The translations under genes were made by a program, and so were the position numbers. The notes under the pieces were generated by a model. It was not told the DNA's origin, did not search any database, and was given only the letters and a program-made list of their open reading frames with translations. Below, one piece after another: positions 45,555 to 54,046 of a stretch of DNA of 64,000 nt; the first letter of the stretch is position 1, and each line of letters starts with the position of its first letter. The stretch spans positions 8,743 to 72,742 of the forward strand of contig CAZUKP010000007.1 in NCBI GenBank assembly GCA_964620915.1. Reading direction: 5' to 3'. This stretch comes from Hyphomicrobium_A sp964620915. GTDB lineage: Bacteria; Pseudomonadota; Alphaproteobacteria; Rhizobiales; Hyphomicrobiaceae.

Positions 45555-46949
45555 CTAAGGGCGGCAAATGAGCCGCGCGGCATAGAATCCGTCGATCCCG
45601 GAGAGATCAGGGCGCGCGTTGGGTAGATGGTACGGTAACGTGCGCAGGTCGCCCTCCGGGGTGATCCACTCCTCCGGCAATCCGCTTTCTCCGGCGCGAA
45701 TCGGAACACGTTCCAGGCCCTTGATGCGGTTCAGAAGCTCGGCGATCTGGTGTTCGCCTTCTTCGGGCTCCAGCGAACAGGTGCAGTAGACGAGCATGCC
45801 GCCCGGCTTCACAAGCGTGACCGCGTGAACAAGAAGGCGCGCCTGTAAGGTTGCAAGCGCGCCGATGTCCTCGCTGCGTTTCAATCGCAAGATGTCGGGA
45901 TGACGGCGGATCGTACCCGTTGAGGTGCAAGGTGCATCGAGAAGGACACAATCAAAAGCAGCTTCGGGCTGCCAGGTTGCAGCATCTGCGGCCACAAGCT
46001 CAGCCTTCAGGTCGAGCCGCTCAAGATTCGTGCGCAAGCGCGCAAGGCGTGTTTCGGAGACTTCGACTGCCGTTACGTTCGCTCCGGCTGCCGCGAGTTG
46101 TGCCGTCTTCCCACCGGGTGCTGCACATAGATCCGCGATCCGTTGCCCTGAAACCGGCCCGAACAGGAGCGCAGGAAGCGCCGCGCCCGCGTCTTGCACC
46201 CACCAAGCGCCCTCGGCATAGCCTGGGAGATCCTCGATGCGCCCGCCTGCTGAAAGGCGGACCGAACCGGTCGGCAACACCGTGCCACCGAGGCGCTCGG
46301 CCCAATCGTCGGGGTCAGCCTTGACCGAGACATCAAGCGGCGCCTCCCTCAGCGAAGCCTCCGCGATACGGCGCGCCTGCTCCTCGCCATAGGTCTCGAC
46401 CCAGCGGGCGAAAAGCCAAGCGGGGATGTTGGCCCGTATCGGATCGATGCCTTCGAGGATCCCTGGGCCGTCGTTTGCAACTCGGCGCAACACGGCATTG
46501 ACGAGCCGATCGAAGTGTCGCGCATGGCGATCGCCACGCGCCTGATCGACGGCAAGGCTGATCGCGGCGTGCGGCGGCGTTTCAAGGAAAAGAAGCTGTG
46601 CCGCTCCGGAAAGCAGGATGGGCCAGAGGCCGCCTTTGCGTTGATCAAGCGGCTTATCAAGAAAGCTGTTGAGCACGGTCTCAAGCTCGCCGAGCCGCCG
46701 CAGAACCGTGCCTGCAATCAGACGGGCAAGGCCGCGATCGCGGGCCGGCAGGGCCCCGGCGGGGCCGCTGGCGAACGTGCTCGCCAGGACTTCGTCAAGC
46801 GAGCGGCCGTTTTGCAAGACGCCGACAACGAGCTGAACAGCCGCTTCACGTGCCGCCATTCCGGGTGGCACGCGTTGTGGCCCTGCGGATTTCTTACCGC
46901 CGGCTACGACTTTCTTTTTGTTCTGATGCGACCCCGTCTTCGCCGTCAC
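45555..46949 (-). CDS. rsmB: 16S rRNA (cytosine-967-C5)-methyltransferase (RsmB family)
   Basis: SAM-dependent rRNA methyltransferase, 464 residues. A NusB-like N-domain (about 30-160) precedes the Rossmann domain with CAAPGGKTAQLA. The two catalytic cysteines are visible in LLDAPCTSTG and VYCTCSLEPEEGEH. It is seven bases after htpX. Confidence 0.94.
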   Translation of the reverse strand: MTAKTGSHQNKKKVVAGGKKSAGPQRVPPGMAAREAAVQLVVGVLQNGRSLDEVLASTFASGPAGALPARDRGLARLIAGTVLRRLGELETVLNSFLDKPLDQRKGGLWPILLSGAAQLLFLETPPHAAISLAVDQARGDRHARHFDRLVNAVLRRVANDGPGILEGIDPIRANIPAWLFARWVETYGEEQARRIAEASLREAPLDVSVKADPDDWAERLGGTVLPTGSVRLSAGGRIEDLPGYAEGAWWVQDAGAALPALLFGPVSGQRIADLCAAPGGKTAQLAAAGANVTAVEVSETRLARLRTNLERLDLKAELVAADAATWQPEAAFDCVLLDAPCTSTGTIRRHPDILRLKRSEDIGALATLQARLLVHAVTLVKPGGMLVYCTCSLEPEEGEHQIAELLNRIKGLERVPIRAGESGLPEEWITPEGDLRTLPYHLPNARPDLSGIDGFYAARLICRP

Positions 46950-46955
46950 AGGCCT

Positions 46956-47915
46956 CTAGCCCCACGGCCCACGCGATCGGCGTGGGACGGTCTGCGCGGT
47001 GGCCCATGGACCCGAACTTGCGAATGGTTTGTCGTCACGCGGGCGGCTCGTGTGGCCTTGCTCGCGCGCCAACGCTTCGAGTGCCGCAATCCGGTTCTGC
47101 GTGTTGGGATGGGTTGAGAACCAATTGTCGAAGCCGCGTCCATTCAACGGGTTGATGATGAAAAGAGAGGCGGTAGCCGGAGCGGATTCGGCAGTCTCAT
47201 TCGTAATGCGGCGGGCGGAGTTCTGGATCTTGGCAAGCGCGGAGGCAAGCCATAGCGGCCGACCACAGATCATCGCGCCCATGCGATCGGCCGAATATTC
47301 GCGCGACCGGCTGATCGCCATCTGCACGAGCATCGCAGCCAAGGGCGCAATGATGATCGCGGCGATCGTCCCCAGAATGCCAAGGCCGCCGCGATCCTCG
47401 CGGTGACCTCCAAACAGCATGCCGAACTGCATGTACTGGGCCAACATCGAGATTGCGCCGCCAATGGAGGCAGCGACGGTCATCGTTAGTGTGTCGCGGT
47501 TCTTGATGTGGGCAAGCTCATGCGCCATCACGCCGGCTAACTCGTCGCGGCTCAGCGCCTGCAGCAGGCCCGTCGAGGCACACACAGCAGCATGGGATGG
47601 GCTGCGACCCGTCGCAAAGGCGTTGGGCTGAGCGCTGTCCATCACATAGACTCGCGGCATCGGAAGCCCGGCGCGTTGTGCCAACTCGCGCACAAGGCCG
47701 TAGTATTCGGGAGCCGTGCGTGCATCGACCTGCTTGGCGCCATACATACGCAGCACCATCTTGTCGGAGTTCCACAAGCTGAAAGCGTTCATGCCAAGCG
47801 CCAGTACGAACGCTATGATCATGCCCGTCTGACCACCGATCAGCGCTCCGAACGCAACAAAGATTGCGGTCAGACTTGCAAGCAGCATCGCTGTCTTGAT
47901 GTAGTTCATGGGCAT
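46956..47915 (-). CDS. htpX: Protease HtpX
   Basis: Inner-membrane zinc metalloprotease for membrane-protein quality control. Two N-terminal hydrophobic helices (about 8-48) are followed by the zinc motif HELAH (His132, Glu133, His136), a further membrane segment (about 185-205) and the third-ligand SREYSADRMGAM. It diverges from sdhAF4 and heads the htpX-rsmB operon. Confidence 0.96.
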   Translation of the reverse strand: MPMNYIKTAMLLASLTAIFVAFGALIGGQTGMIIAFVLALGMNAFSLWNSDKMVLRMYGAKQVDARTAPEYYGLVRELAQRAGLPMPRVYVMDSAQPNAFATGRSPSHAAVCASTGLLQALSRDELAGVMAHELAHIKNRDTLTMTVAASIGGAISMLAQYMQFGMLFGGHREDRGGLGILGTIAAIIIAPLAAMLVQMAISRSREYSADRMGAMICGRPLWLASALAKIQNSARRITNETAESAPATASLFIINPLNGRGFDNWFSTHPNTQNRIAALEALAREQGHTSRPRDDKPFASSGPWATAQTVPRRSRGPWG

Positions 47916-47994
47916 GTCGCGCGTTTACCTCCTCCGCGATGGACTATCGGGCATGATATATGGATTGATCTAGGCGAAACTACCAGTAGGGCGG

Positions 47995-48195
47995 ATGGTC
48001 AACTTGACGGAAAGCGAAGAAAAACAACGCACTATTACACCAGAGGCGGAGCGCGCCCTGCGAGAGGCAGGCGCCAGGCGCACCGCCCGTGCTCGTGCGA
48101 AAGATCAACCCAAGCGTGAAGTCGGTGGACGAGAGGGCCCCGATCCCGTTCGCTATGGCGACTGGGAGAAGGGCGGCATCGCCTCAGATTTTTGA
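47995..48195 (+). CDS. Succinate dehydrogenase assembly factor 4-like (DUF1674)
   Basis: A 66-residue protein whose C-terminus, GPDPVRYGDWEKGGIASDF, is the DUF1674/SdhAF4 signature. Homologues protect and help flavinate SdhA in succinate dehydrogenase. The sdh genes are not in this window, but DUF1674 next to htpX is typical in Rhizobiales. Confidence 0.92.
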   Translation: MVNLTESEEKQRTITPEAERALREAGARRTARARAKDQPKREVGGREGPDPVRYGDWEKGGIASDF

Positions 48196-48309
48196 GGCGG
48201 TGACCGCTGTGCCACGCCTGCACGGTAATTGGTACGACTTACGTCATGCCTGCGTGTGCCCGATCGGGTCGACGTTATAGTAAGCACTCAACAATCCCAG
48301 GAATCAGAC

Positions 48310-49083
48310 ATGCGCCGTCCCGGCCGGATTACCTCAAGCCTTCTTGCGCTCATTCTTTTCATAATCGCTTTCACTAGTGCCCTTTGGCTGGGGTTCGTGC
48401 CGCAGAGATGGCTACCCTCCATGTTTGATCAGGCGGACGTCTCGCCGCTGCCCAACTACAAAGGCGAGTTCGTCTCGGCAGGGCGCGACGGGACCTGGAA
48501 CAGGCCCAAAGCCCAGTTCGTGCAGGGTGCCGTCGACACCAACTTGCCCGGTGCGCCTCCAAAGGCCGACTGCTCTCCCGAAGCCATCGTCTACTATGCC
48601 GAGCAGGCCCCCGAAGCCTTTGAAGAGGCGAAGAACGGTCTCCTCTATGGCGTGCGGACTCATACAGCGGCAACACGCGTAGACGATATGCCGGGCTTCA
48701 ACTCTTGCGCGCTGGTCGCTCACGCCATTCTCAAGAAGGCTGGCTGCAAGTGGGCAAAGTGGACCGCCAATGCAAAAGCCATTTACGACAAGGCCTATCA
48801 ACAGGGCTGGCGACCCTCAGAGACCCAAGAAGCAGGCTGCATCGTTGCTTGGAACTCGCGCGAGGCGGGGACTCGGCCGCGCATCGGCCAAGGCAAGGAT
48901 GCAGGTAAGGATTCGCCCAAGCGGGTGCTTTTCCGCCATGTCGGGATAGCGACTGGAAGTTGGTGGAGCGTCGACAACACGTCGTTTCTCAGCCGGCCAA
49001 CGGCTGGGATCACGGTTCGACCGTTTCGCTATGACAGTCCCATCTTCTTGTGCCCGCCCAAACCAGGGAGCGGCAAGAAGTAG
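48310..49083 (+). CDS. Membrane-anchored papain-fold (NlpC/P60 or CHAP-like) protein
   Basis: A 257-residue protein. Residues 1-36 (MRRPGRI, hydrophobic helix, VPQRW) form a signal anchor nearly identical in layout to the next gene. The catalytic part has Cys133 in FNSCALVAHAIL, the GCIVAW strand (about 176-181) and His210 in RHVGIATG with Asn223 or Asp222 following, an arrangement like NlpC/P60 or CHAP cysteine amidases. This assignment is from pattern only. The ATG at 48310 is preferred over the longer frame from 48229 because it creates the shared anchor. Confidence 0.6.
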   Translation: MRRPGRITSSLLALILFIIAFTSALWLGFVPQRWLPSMFDQADVSPLPNYKGEFVSAGRDGTWNRPKAQFVQGAVDTNLPGAPPKADCSPEAIVYYAEQAPEAFEEAKNGLLYGVRTHTAATRVDDMPGFNSCALVAHAILKKAGCKWAKWTANAKAIYDKAYQQGWRPSETQEAGCIVAWNSREAGTRPRIGQGKDAGKDSPKRVLFRHVGIATGSWWSVDNTSFLSRPTAGITVRPFRYDSPIFLCPPKPGSGKK

Positions 49084-49183
49084 CCGTTGTCGCAATGGCC
49101 GCGGCTGCATTGGGAACAATGGACCAACCAGCTTATTTATATCTCTGACACGCCTTTCCCCGACCTCCGTTTGAGAAGGTGAC

Positions 49184-49894
49184 ATGCGACGACCTGGCCG
49201 GATCCTCTCGCTGCTATTTCTGGCCGCATTGCTGCTGATCGCTTCGTTTGGAGCGTTTTGGTTCGGGCTCGTCCCGCAACGCTATAGCCCACTAGCGCCC
49301 ATATCTTTGGACGAACCTCCGCCTTGGTTCCTCGACATGCGGCTCGCAGCGCTGAGACGCGACCCCGAGCTTTGCCGGATGGTACTGCACGAACCTCAGA
49401 TCTCGGCGGCGCCTGTTCCCGACCGCCCAATCACGAATGGATGCGGCTGGGTGAACGGTTTTAGCATCACTGCGGTTGGCGGCGCCAATCTTGGCGCCGA
49501 TAAACTGACGTGCGGAATGTCGGCAGCCCTGGCGCTATGGATAACTTACGACGTGCAGCCGCACGCCGTTGCTATGTTTGGGTCCCGCGTTGCGAGCGTC
49601 GAGGACTTCGGCACGTATGCCTGCCGCAACATTATCGGCAGCGAGAAGTGGCGGAATTTGCGCAGTCAGCACGCAGCCGCCAATGCCATTGATATTGCTG
49701 GCTTCCGCCTAGAAGACGGCACCAAAATAAGTGTGGCCAATGACTGGACGGGCAGCGACAGCAAAGCCCGGTTCCTTCACGCAATCCATGAGACCGCATG
49801 CAACTATTTCCGGGTGGCGATCGGCCCGAACTACAACAAGGCCCACCACGATCATTTCCATTATGACCGCGGGGCCTTCCGCAAATGCCAGTGA
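49184..49894 (+). CDS. Membrane-anchored extensin-like (D,D-carboxypeptidase-type) protein
   Basis: A 236-residue protein of the extensin-like C-terminal family, related in fold to VanY/MepA peptidases. The N-terminal anchor (MRRPGRILSLL to VPQRY) matches the previous gene at about 20 of 36 positions. Predicted metal ligands are His163 and Asp170 in SQHAAANAIDIAGF, and His224/His226 in HHDHFHYDRG. Six or so cysteines suggest a disulfide-stabilised periplasmic domain. It lies 100 bases after the papain-fold gene. Confidence 0.78.
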   Translation: MRRPGRILSLLFLAALLLIASFGAFWFGLVPQRYSPLAPISLDEPPPWFLDMRLAALRRDPELCRMVLHEPQISAAPVPDRPITNGCGWVNGFSITAVGGANLGADKLTCGMSAALALWITYDVQPHAVAMFGSRVASVEDFGTYACRNIIGSEKWRNLRSQHAAANAIDIAGFRLEDGTKISVANDWTGSDSKARFLHAIHETACNYFRVAIGPNYNKAHHDHFHYDRGAFRKCQ

Positions 49895-49954
49895 TTGCGC
49901 CAGCGCATTCCTAAGTGGTCAAGCGGCTGTCAGAGCAAGCCGCCGAAACCACCT

Positions 49955-50200
49955 CTAGCGCCGCGCCTTCTTCTTGGCCGGCTTTCTCTTTGCCGCTTTA
50001 CGGGCTGCCGGCTTCTTTTTTGCCGCCTTCTTCTTAGCCGGCTTCCTTTTGGCCGGCTTCTTCTTCGGCTTGTCAGCAACCTGCGTGAGCGCCGAGGCGG
50101 CAAGCTGCTTGATCTCTGTGGTCGTCAACGTGCCCGGCGATTTTAGACCCTTTGCGGCAATTTTCGCGACGGCTTGTGAGGTCTTCTCGTTCGCTGCCAT
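49955..50200 (-). CDS. Histone H1-like basic protein
   Basis: An 81-residue protein. The first half (MAANEKTSQAVAKIAAKGLK) is a helical Ala-rich region, and the last 40 residues are repeats of KKPAKRK/KKAAKKK, giving a very basic DNA-binding-type tail similar to bacterial H1-like nucleoid proteins. The ATG at 50200 is preferred over 50263 because of an AAGGGTGG just upstream. It converges on the extensin-like gene. Confidence 0.7.
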   Translation of the reverse strand: MAANEKTSQAVAKIAAKGLKSPGTLTTTEIKQLAASALTQVADKPKKKPAKRKPAKKKAAKKKPAARKAAKRKPAKKKARR

Positions 50201-50351
50201 GGAGGCCACCCTTCGAATCAAAATGAATAAGACGAACCCTTGTAGCCGGACTCGTCGCGCCAATGAAGTAGGACTTTAGGCAGACACGTGGACAAAGCGC
50301 CCGCCATCAATCGACGGCGGGACAACTTGGTCGACACAAGTGCAGCATCTG

Positions 50352-52301
50352 TCAGGCTGTCTTCCGGTTCTGGCGGTTGGCAATGAGGTCGTCGACGACA
50401 CCTGGGTCGGCCAACGTTGACGTATCGCCAAGATTGGAGAAATCGTCCTCGGCGATTTTGCGCAAGATTCGCCGCATGATCTTGCCGGAGCGTGTTTTTG
50501 GAAGCCCGGGTGCATGTTGAATGAGATCAGGCGACGCGATGGGGCCGATTTCTTTGCGGACGTGCGCGACCAACTCCTTCTTGATGTCATCCGACCAAGT
50601 CTCGCCCGCCCTGAGCGTGATGTAGCAGTAGATTCCCTGGCCTTTGATATCGTGAGGATAACCGACCACAGCGGCTTCAACGACCTTGGGATGGGAATCG
50701 AGCGCACTTTCTATCTCGGCCGTCCCCAGCCGGTGCCCAGAGACGTTGATCACGTCGTCAACGCGCCCCGTGATCCAATAGTAGCCATCCTCATCGCGCC
50801 GGCACCCATCGCCGGCAAAGTACATACCCTTGTAAGTTGAGAAGTAGGTCTGAACGAACCGGTCGTGATCACCGAACACGGAGCGGGACTGGCCCGGCCA
50901 GCTCTCAAGGATCACCAGGTTGCCACTCGCCTGCCCTTCGAGCAGCGTTCCTTTTTCATCAACCAGGCCCGGCACAATGCCGAAGAAGGGACGCGTCGCC
51001 GAGCCGGGCTTTAGTGCCGTCGCACCAGGCAGCGGCGTAATTAGAATGCCGCCCGTTTCCGTTTGCCACCAGGTATCGACGATGGGGCAACGGCCATCAC
51101 CGACCACGTGGTAGTACCACTGCCAGGCTTCTTCGTTGATCGGCTCGCCGACACTGCCGAGGAGCCGTAGGGATGAGCGGTTGGCTCGCTTGACGAAATC
51201 GTCACCGCCGCCCATCAGCGCGCGGATCGCGGTTGGCGCCGTGTAGAAGATGTTTACCCCCCACTTGTCGACGACGTGCCAGAAGCGCGAAAGGGTCGGA
51301 TAGTTGGGCACGCCCTCAAACATTATCGTCGTTGCGCCGTTCACGAGCGGTCCATAGACGATGTAAGTGTGGCCGGTGACCCAACCGACATCTGCGGTGC
51401 ACCAGTAGATGTCGCCGTCATGATAGTCGAACACGTACTGATGGGTGACCGAAGCGTAGACGAGATACCCGCCAGTCGTGTGGAGGACACCCTTTGGCTT
51501 ACCTGTTGAGCCGGACGTATAGAGAATGAACAGCGGGTCCTCTGCTCTCATTTCCTCAGGGGCGCACTCGGCCGAGACGTTCTTCAATTCCTCATGGAGC
51601 CAATGATCGCGCCCCTCTGTCCAGGGCACGGGGTTGCCGGTGCGACGCACAACCAGCACCTTGCCGCCATCCACGCCGGCTTTTTGCAAAGCGACATCGG
51701 TGTTCTGCTTCAACGGCACAGTCTTGCCGCCGCGGAGGCCCTCATCCGCTGTGATCGTGAGCTTGGACTTCGCGTCGGTAATCCGACCGGCTAACGCTTC
51801 GGGGGAGAACCCGCCAAAAACAACAGAGTGTACAGCGCCGATGCGCGTACACGCGAGCATCGCGTAGGCCGCTTCCGGAATCATCGGCAGATAGATCGTG
51901 ACGCGGTCGCCTTTGCGGATGCCAAGTGCCTTCAAGACATTCGCGAACTGGCAGACGTGGGTGTAGAGCTGCCGGTATGTGATCCTTTCATCCTGGGCGG
52001 GGTCGTCTCCCTCCCAGATGATGGCGACCTGATCGCCGCGCGTTTCAAGATGACGGTCCAGGCAGTTGGCCGACACGTTGAGTGTGCCGTCTTCAAACCA
52101 CTTGATCGAAACGTCTTCAGGCCCGAACGAAGCGTTTTTGACTTTGGTAAAAGGCTTTATCCAGTCGATCCGCCGGCCCATCTCACCCCAAAAACCATCA
52201 GGGTCTTTGACCGAGCGATCGTAGAGATCACGATAGGCCTCATCGTTGATCCAGGCGCGCTCGGACCACTCGGCCGTAACCGGATAAACCTTGTCTGACA
52301 T
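50352..52301 (-). CDS. acs: Acetyl-CoA synthetase
   Basis: AMP-forming enzyme activating acetate. The AMP-binding P-loop is YTSGSTGKPKGV (near residue 261), and the C-terminal lysine motif PKTRSGKIMRRILRK (near 610) is the acetylation site used for regulation in many bacteria. The ATG at 52301 (649 residues) has GGAGG upstream. It stands downstream of the DUF1761 gene with its own 122-base leader. Confidence 0.98.
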   Translation of the reverse strand: MSDKVYPVTAEWSERAWINDEAYRDLYDRSVKDPDGFWGEMGRRIDWIKPFTKVKNASFGPEDVSIKWFEDGTLNVSANCLDRHLETRGDQVAIIWEGDDPAQDERITYRQLYTHVCQFANVLKALGIRKGDRVTIYLPMIPEAAYAMLACTRIGAVHSVVFGGFSPEALAGRITDAKSKLTITADEGLRGGKTVPLKQNTDVALQKAGVDGGKVLVVRRTGNPVPWTEGRDHWLHEELKNVSAECAPEEMRAEDPLFILYTSGSTGKPKGVLHTTGGYLVYASVTHQYVFDYHDGDIYWCTADVGWVTGHTYIVYGPLVNGATTIMFEGVPNYPTLSRFWHVVDKWGVNIFYTAPTAIRALMGGGDDFVKRANRSSLRLLGSVGEPINEEAWQWYYHVVGDGRCPIVDTWWQTETGGILITPLPGATALKPGSATRPFFGIVPGLVDEKGTLLEGQASGNLVILESWPGQSRSVFGDHDRFVQTYFSTYKGMYFAGDGCRRDEDGYYWITGRVDDVINVSGHRLGTAEIESALDSHPKVVEAAVVGYPHDIKGQGIYCYITLRAGETWSDDIKKELVAHVRKEIGPIASPDLIQHAPGLPKTRSGKIMRRILRKIAEDDFSNLGDTSTLADPGVVDDLIANRQNRKTA

Positions 52302-52423
52302 CGTCCGCTGTCCTCCCAAAACGTACTCATTGCAGCGATTATGGTGGGCTCAAAACATGATCGCTATTTCACAGTTGCTACATATTTCGTTGAACGTCGC
52401 AGCCCGCCAAATGCAGCAGCGGA

Positions 52424-52843
52424 TCAGACACCCATGAGACCTATAACCGCACCCTGCAGAATGAGCACGGCAAGCCAGTGGCCGCCGTCAATGAGAGTCA
52501 ATGCGCGCTTTGCGACCTGGAAGGCATGGTTGACCGCCATGGTGGTGATGACAAAGCCGAGCCAGCAGAACGCACCCGAAATGATGCCGTTCTTCAGCGT
52601 CACTTCGCCGGTTCCCAGGTGACCTATGACACCCGCCAGTACCCAGGCCATGATTAGTTGAGCGATAAATGCAATGATGAAGGGCAACGGTGTATTGCCC
52701 TCGGCCTTCAGCTCGTCCTCCGTTTTGCCAACAGCCGCCATCCAAGCATTGGGGAAGAGCACGCCATACCAGAGCCAGCCGAAGAGGAAACTGACGACGG
52801 CCGCCAGAACGATCGCGTAATAGTTGAGGCCTCCAAAGTCCAT
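52424..52843 (-). CDS. DUF1761 membrane protein
   Basis: A 139-residue protein with four hydrophobic helices. The N-terminus NYYAIVLAAVVSFLFGWLWYG and the NHAFQVAKRALTLIDGGHWL segment are the DUF1761 pattern. No function is known for the family. It lies 76 bases after the methyltransferase gene's stop. Confidence 0.85.
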   Translation of the reverse strand: MDFGGLNYYAIVLAAVVSFLFGWLWYGVLFPNAWMAAVGKTEDELKAEGNTPLPFIIAFIAQLIMAWVLAGVIGHLGTGEVTLKNGIISGAFCWLGFVITTMAVNHAFQVAKRALTLIDGGHWLAVLILQGAVIGLMGV

Positions 52844-52919
52844 GACGTGTTCCTCCCGATGCGTTTTCTTTCAGCCGACACTAGCAGATGGACGCCGCGC
52901 CGTCTGGCTGATCCAGCGA

Positions 52920-53609
52920 TCATAGGATTCGATAGCGCCAAACGGCCGAGTTTTTGATCTCTGCGTCTTCAAGGTCGCGTGTCACCGGAACTTGGTACTC
53001 CGCTGCATTCTCAAAGCGATCCTTGGGGAAATAGTTGCGCCCGGGATCACCAATGAGCACAAGCGCGCCGTCGCGCGCATAGCCGTCGACAAAGTCCAGC
53101 ACCCGATCGGCCAGGCCGCGCTCATAGAACAGATCTCCGACGAGTATGACGTCAAAGGGCTGCCATGGTTGGGACAAGAGATCAACAGACGTCGCCTCAA
53201 GGGCTAGCCCATTGGCCGTAGCGTTCGCGCGTGCAGCAACGAAAGCCAATTCGTCGATATCGGCTGCAAGCACGGAGGCGGCGCCGGCTTTCATCGCGGC
53301 GAGGCCGGCCAATCCGGAGCCTGAGCCAAGATCGAGAACGCGCATGCCAGCAACGAGAGCGGCATTGTCGAGAATGTAGCGCGCGAGCGCCTGTCCCCCG
53401 GCCCAGGCAAACGCCCAGAACGGCGGCGGCAAATTTATTTCGCCGAGTTCCTCTTCTGTCTTCTGCCAGATAGGTAGAGACTCTTCGGCGAGATGAAGCT
53501 CAAGCTCGGGCACGAGCGGGGGCCTGATGAGCTTTGTGTTCGCCAAGATAAACGCTTCGATCGCTGCGTGATCGCCACGCGTCAGGCGAGCGATATCGGC
53601 TGTGGTCAT
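52920..53609 (-). CDS. Lysine methyltransferase-like protein (EtfB-KMT/NNMT type)
   Basis: A 229-residue seven-beta-strand methyltransferase. The SAM motif is VLDLGSGSGLAGLAA (about 86-100), with DIDELAFVAARANA and the post-II motif VGDLFYERGLADRVL (about 150). The last motif and overall length resemble bacterial homologues of mitochondrial ETFBKMT, which methylate electron-transfer flavoprotein beta; nothing here proves the substrate. The ATG at 53609 overlaps the EVE stop (ATGA); the longer open frame is inside EVE. Confidence 0.8.
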   Translation of the reverse strand: MTTADIARLTRGDHAAIEAFILANTKLIRPPLVPELELHLAEESLPIWQKTEEELGEINLPPPFWAFAWAGGQALARYILDNAALVAGMRVLDLGSGSGLAGLAAMKAGAASVLAADIDELAFVAARANATANGLALEATSVDLLSQPWQPFDVILVGDLFYERGLADRVLDFVDGYARDGALVLIGDPGRNYFPKDRFENAAEYQVPVTRDLEDAEIKNSAVWRYRIL

Positions 53610-54043
53610 CGCTTCAGCGTCTTTGGATCGAGGCCTCCCATACGGCATACCTCCTTCCACTCGGCGGCACTGACCGGCTGCACCGAGAGGCGGGAGTTGC
53701 CGACGAGGGCCATTGTCGCAAGCTTGGCATTTTCCTTGGCAACTGCCAGCCCGACCGGCTTGGGCATGTCGCAGACAGCGCGAACATCGACGCACTCCCA
53801 GGTCCCGGTCCCGTCTGTCGAATCCGGATGAGCCAGTGCGCAGACTTCCAAGACGCCAACGATCTCCTTGCCTTGGTTTGAGTGGTAGAAGAACCCGAGG
53901 TCTCCGAGCTTCATGGCACGCATATTGTTGCGCGCCTGATAGTTGCGCACGCCATCCCACGGCTCGCCGGCTTTGCCACGCGCCTTGAGCATCGCCCACG
54001 AAAATACATCCGGCTCAGACTTGAAGAGCCAATAGGAAGTCAT
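53606..54043 (-). CDS. EVE-domain protein
   Basis: A 145-residue single-domain protein of the EVE (PUA-like) family: YWLFKSEPDVFSW (residues 4-16), WDGVRNYQARNNMRAM and the GDLGFFYHSNQGKEIVG segment. EVE proteins bind modified bases in nucleic acids in related systems. It is four bases after gpsA and overlaps the methyltransferase gene. Confidence 0.92.
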   Translation of the reverse strand: MTSYWLFKSEPDVFSWAMLKARGKAGEPWDGVRNYQARNNMRAMKLGDLGFFYHSNQGKEIVGVLEVCALAHPDSTDGTGTWECVDVRAVCDMPKPVGLAVAKENAKLATMALVGNSRLSVQPVSAAEWKEVCRMGGLDPKTLKR

Positions 54044-54046
54044 TGC

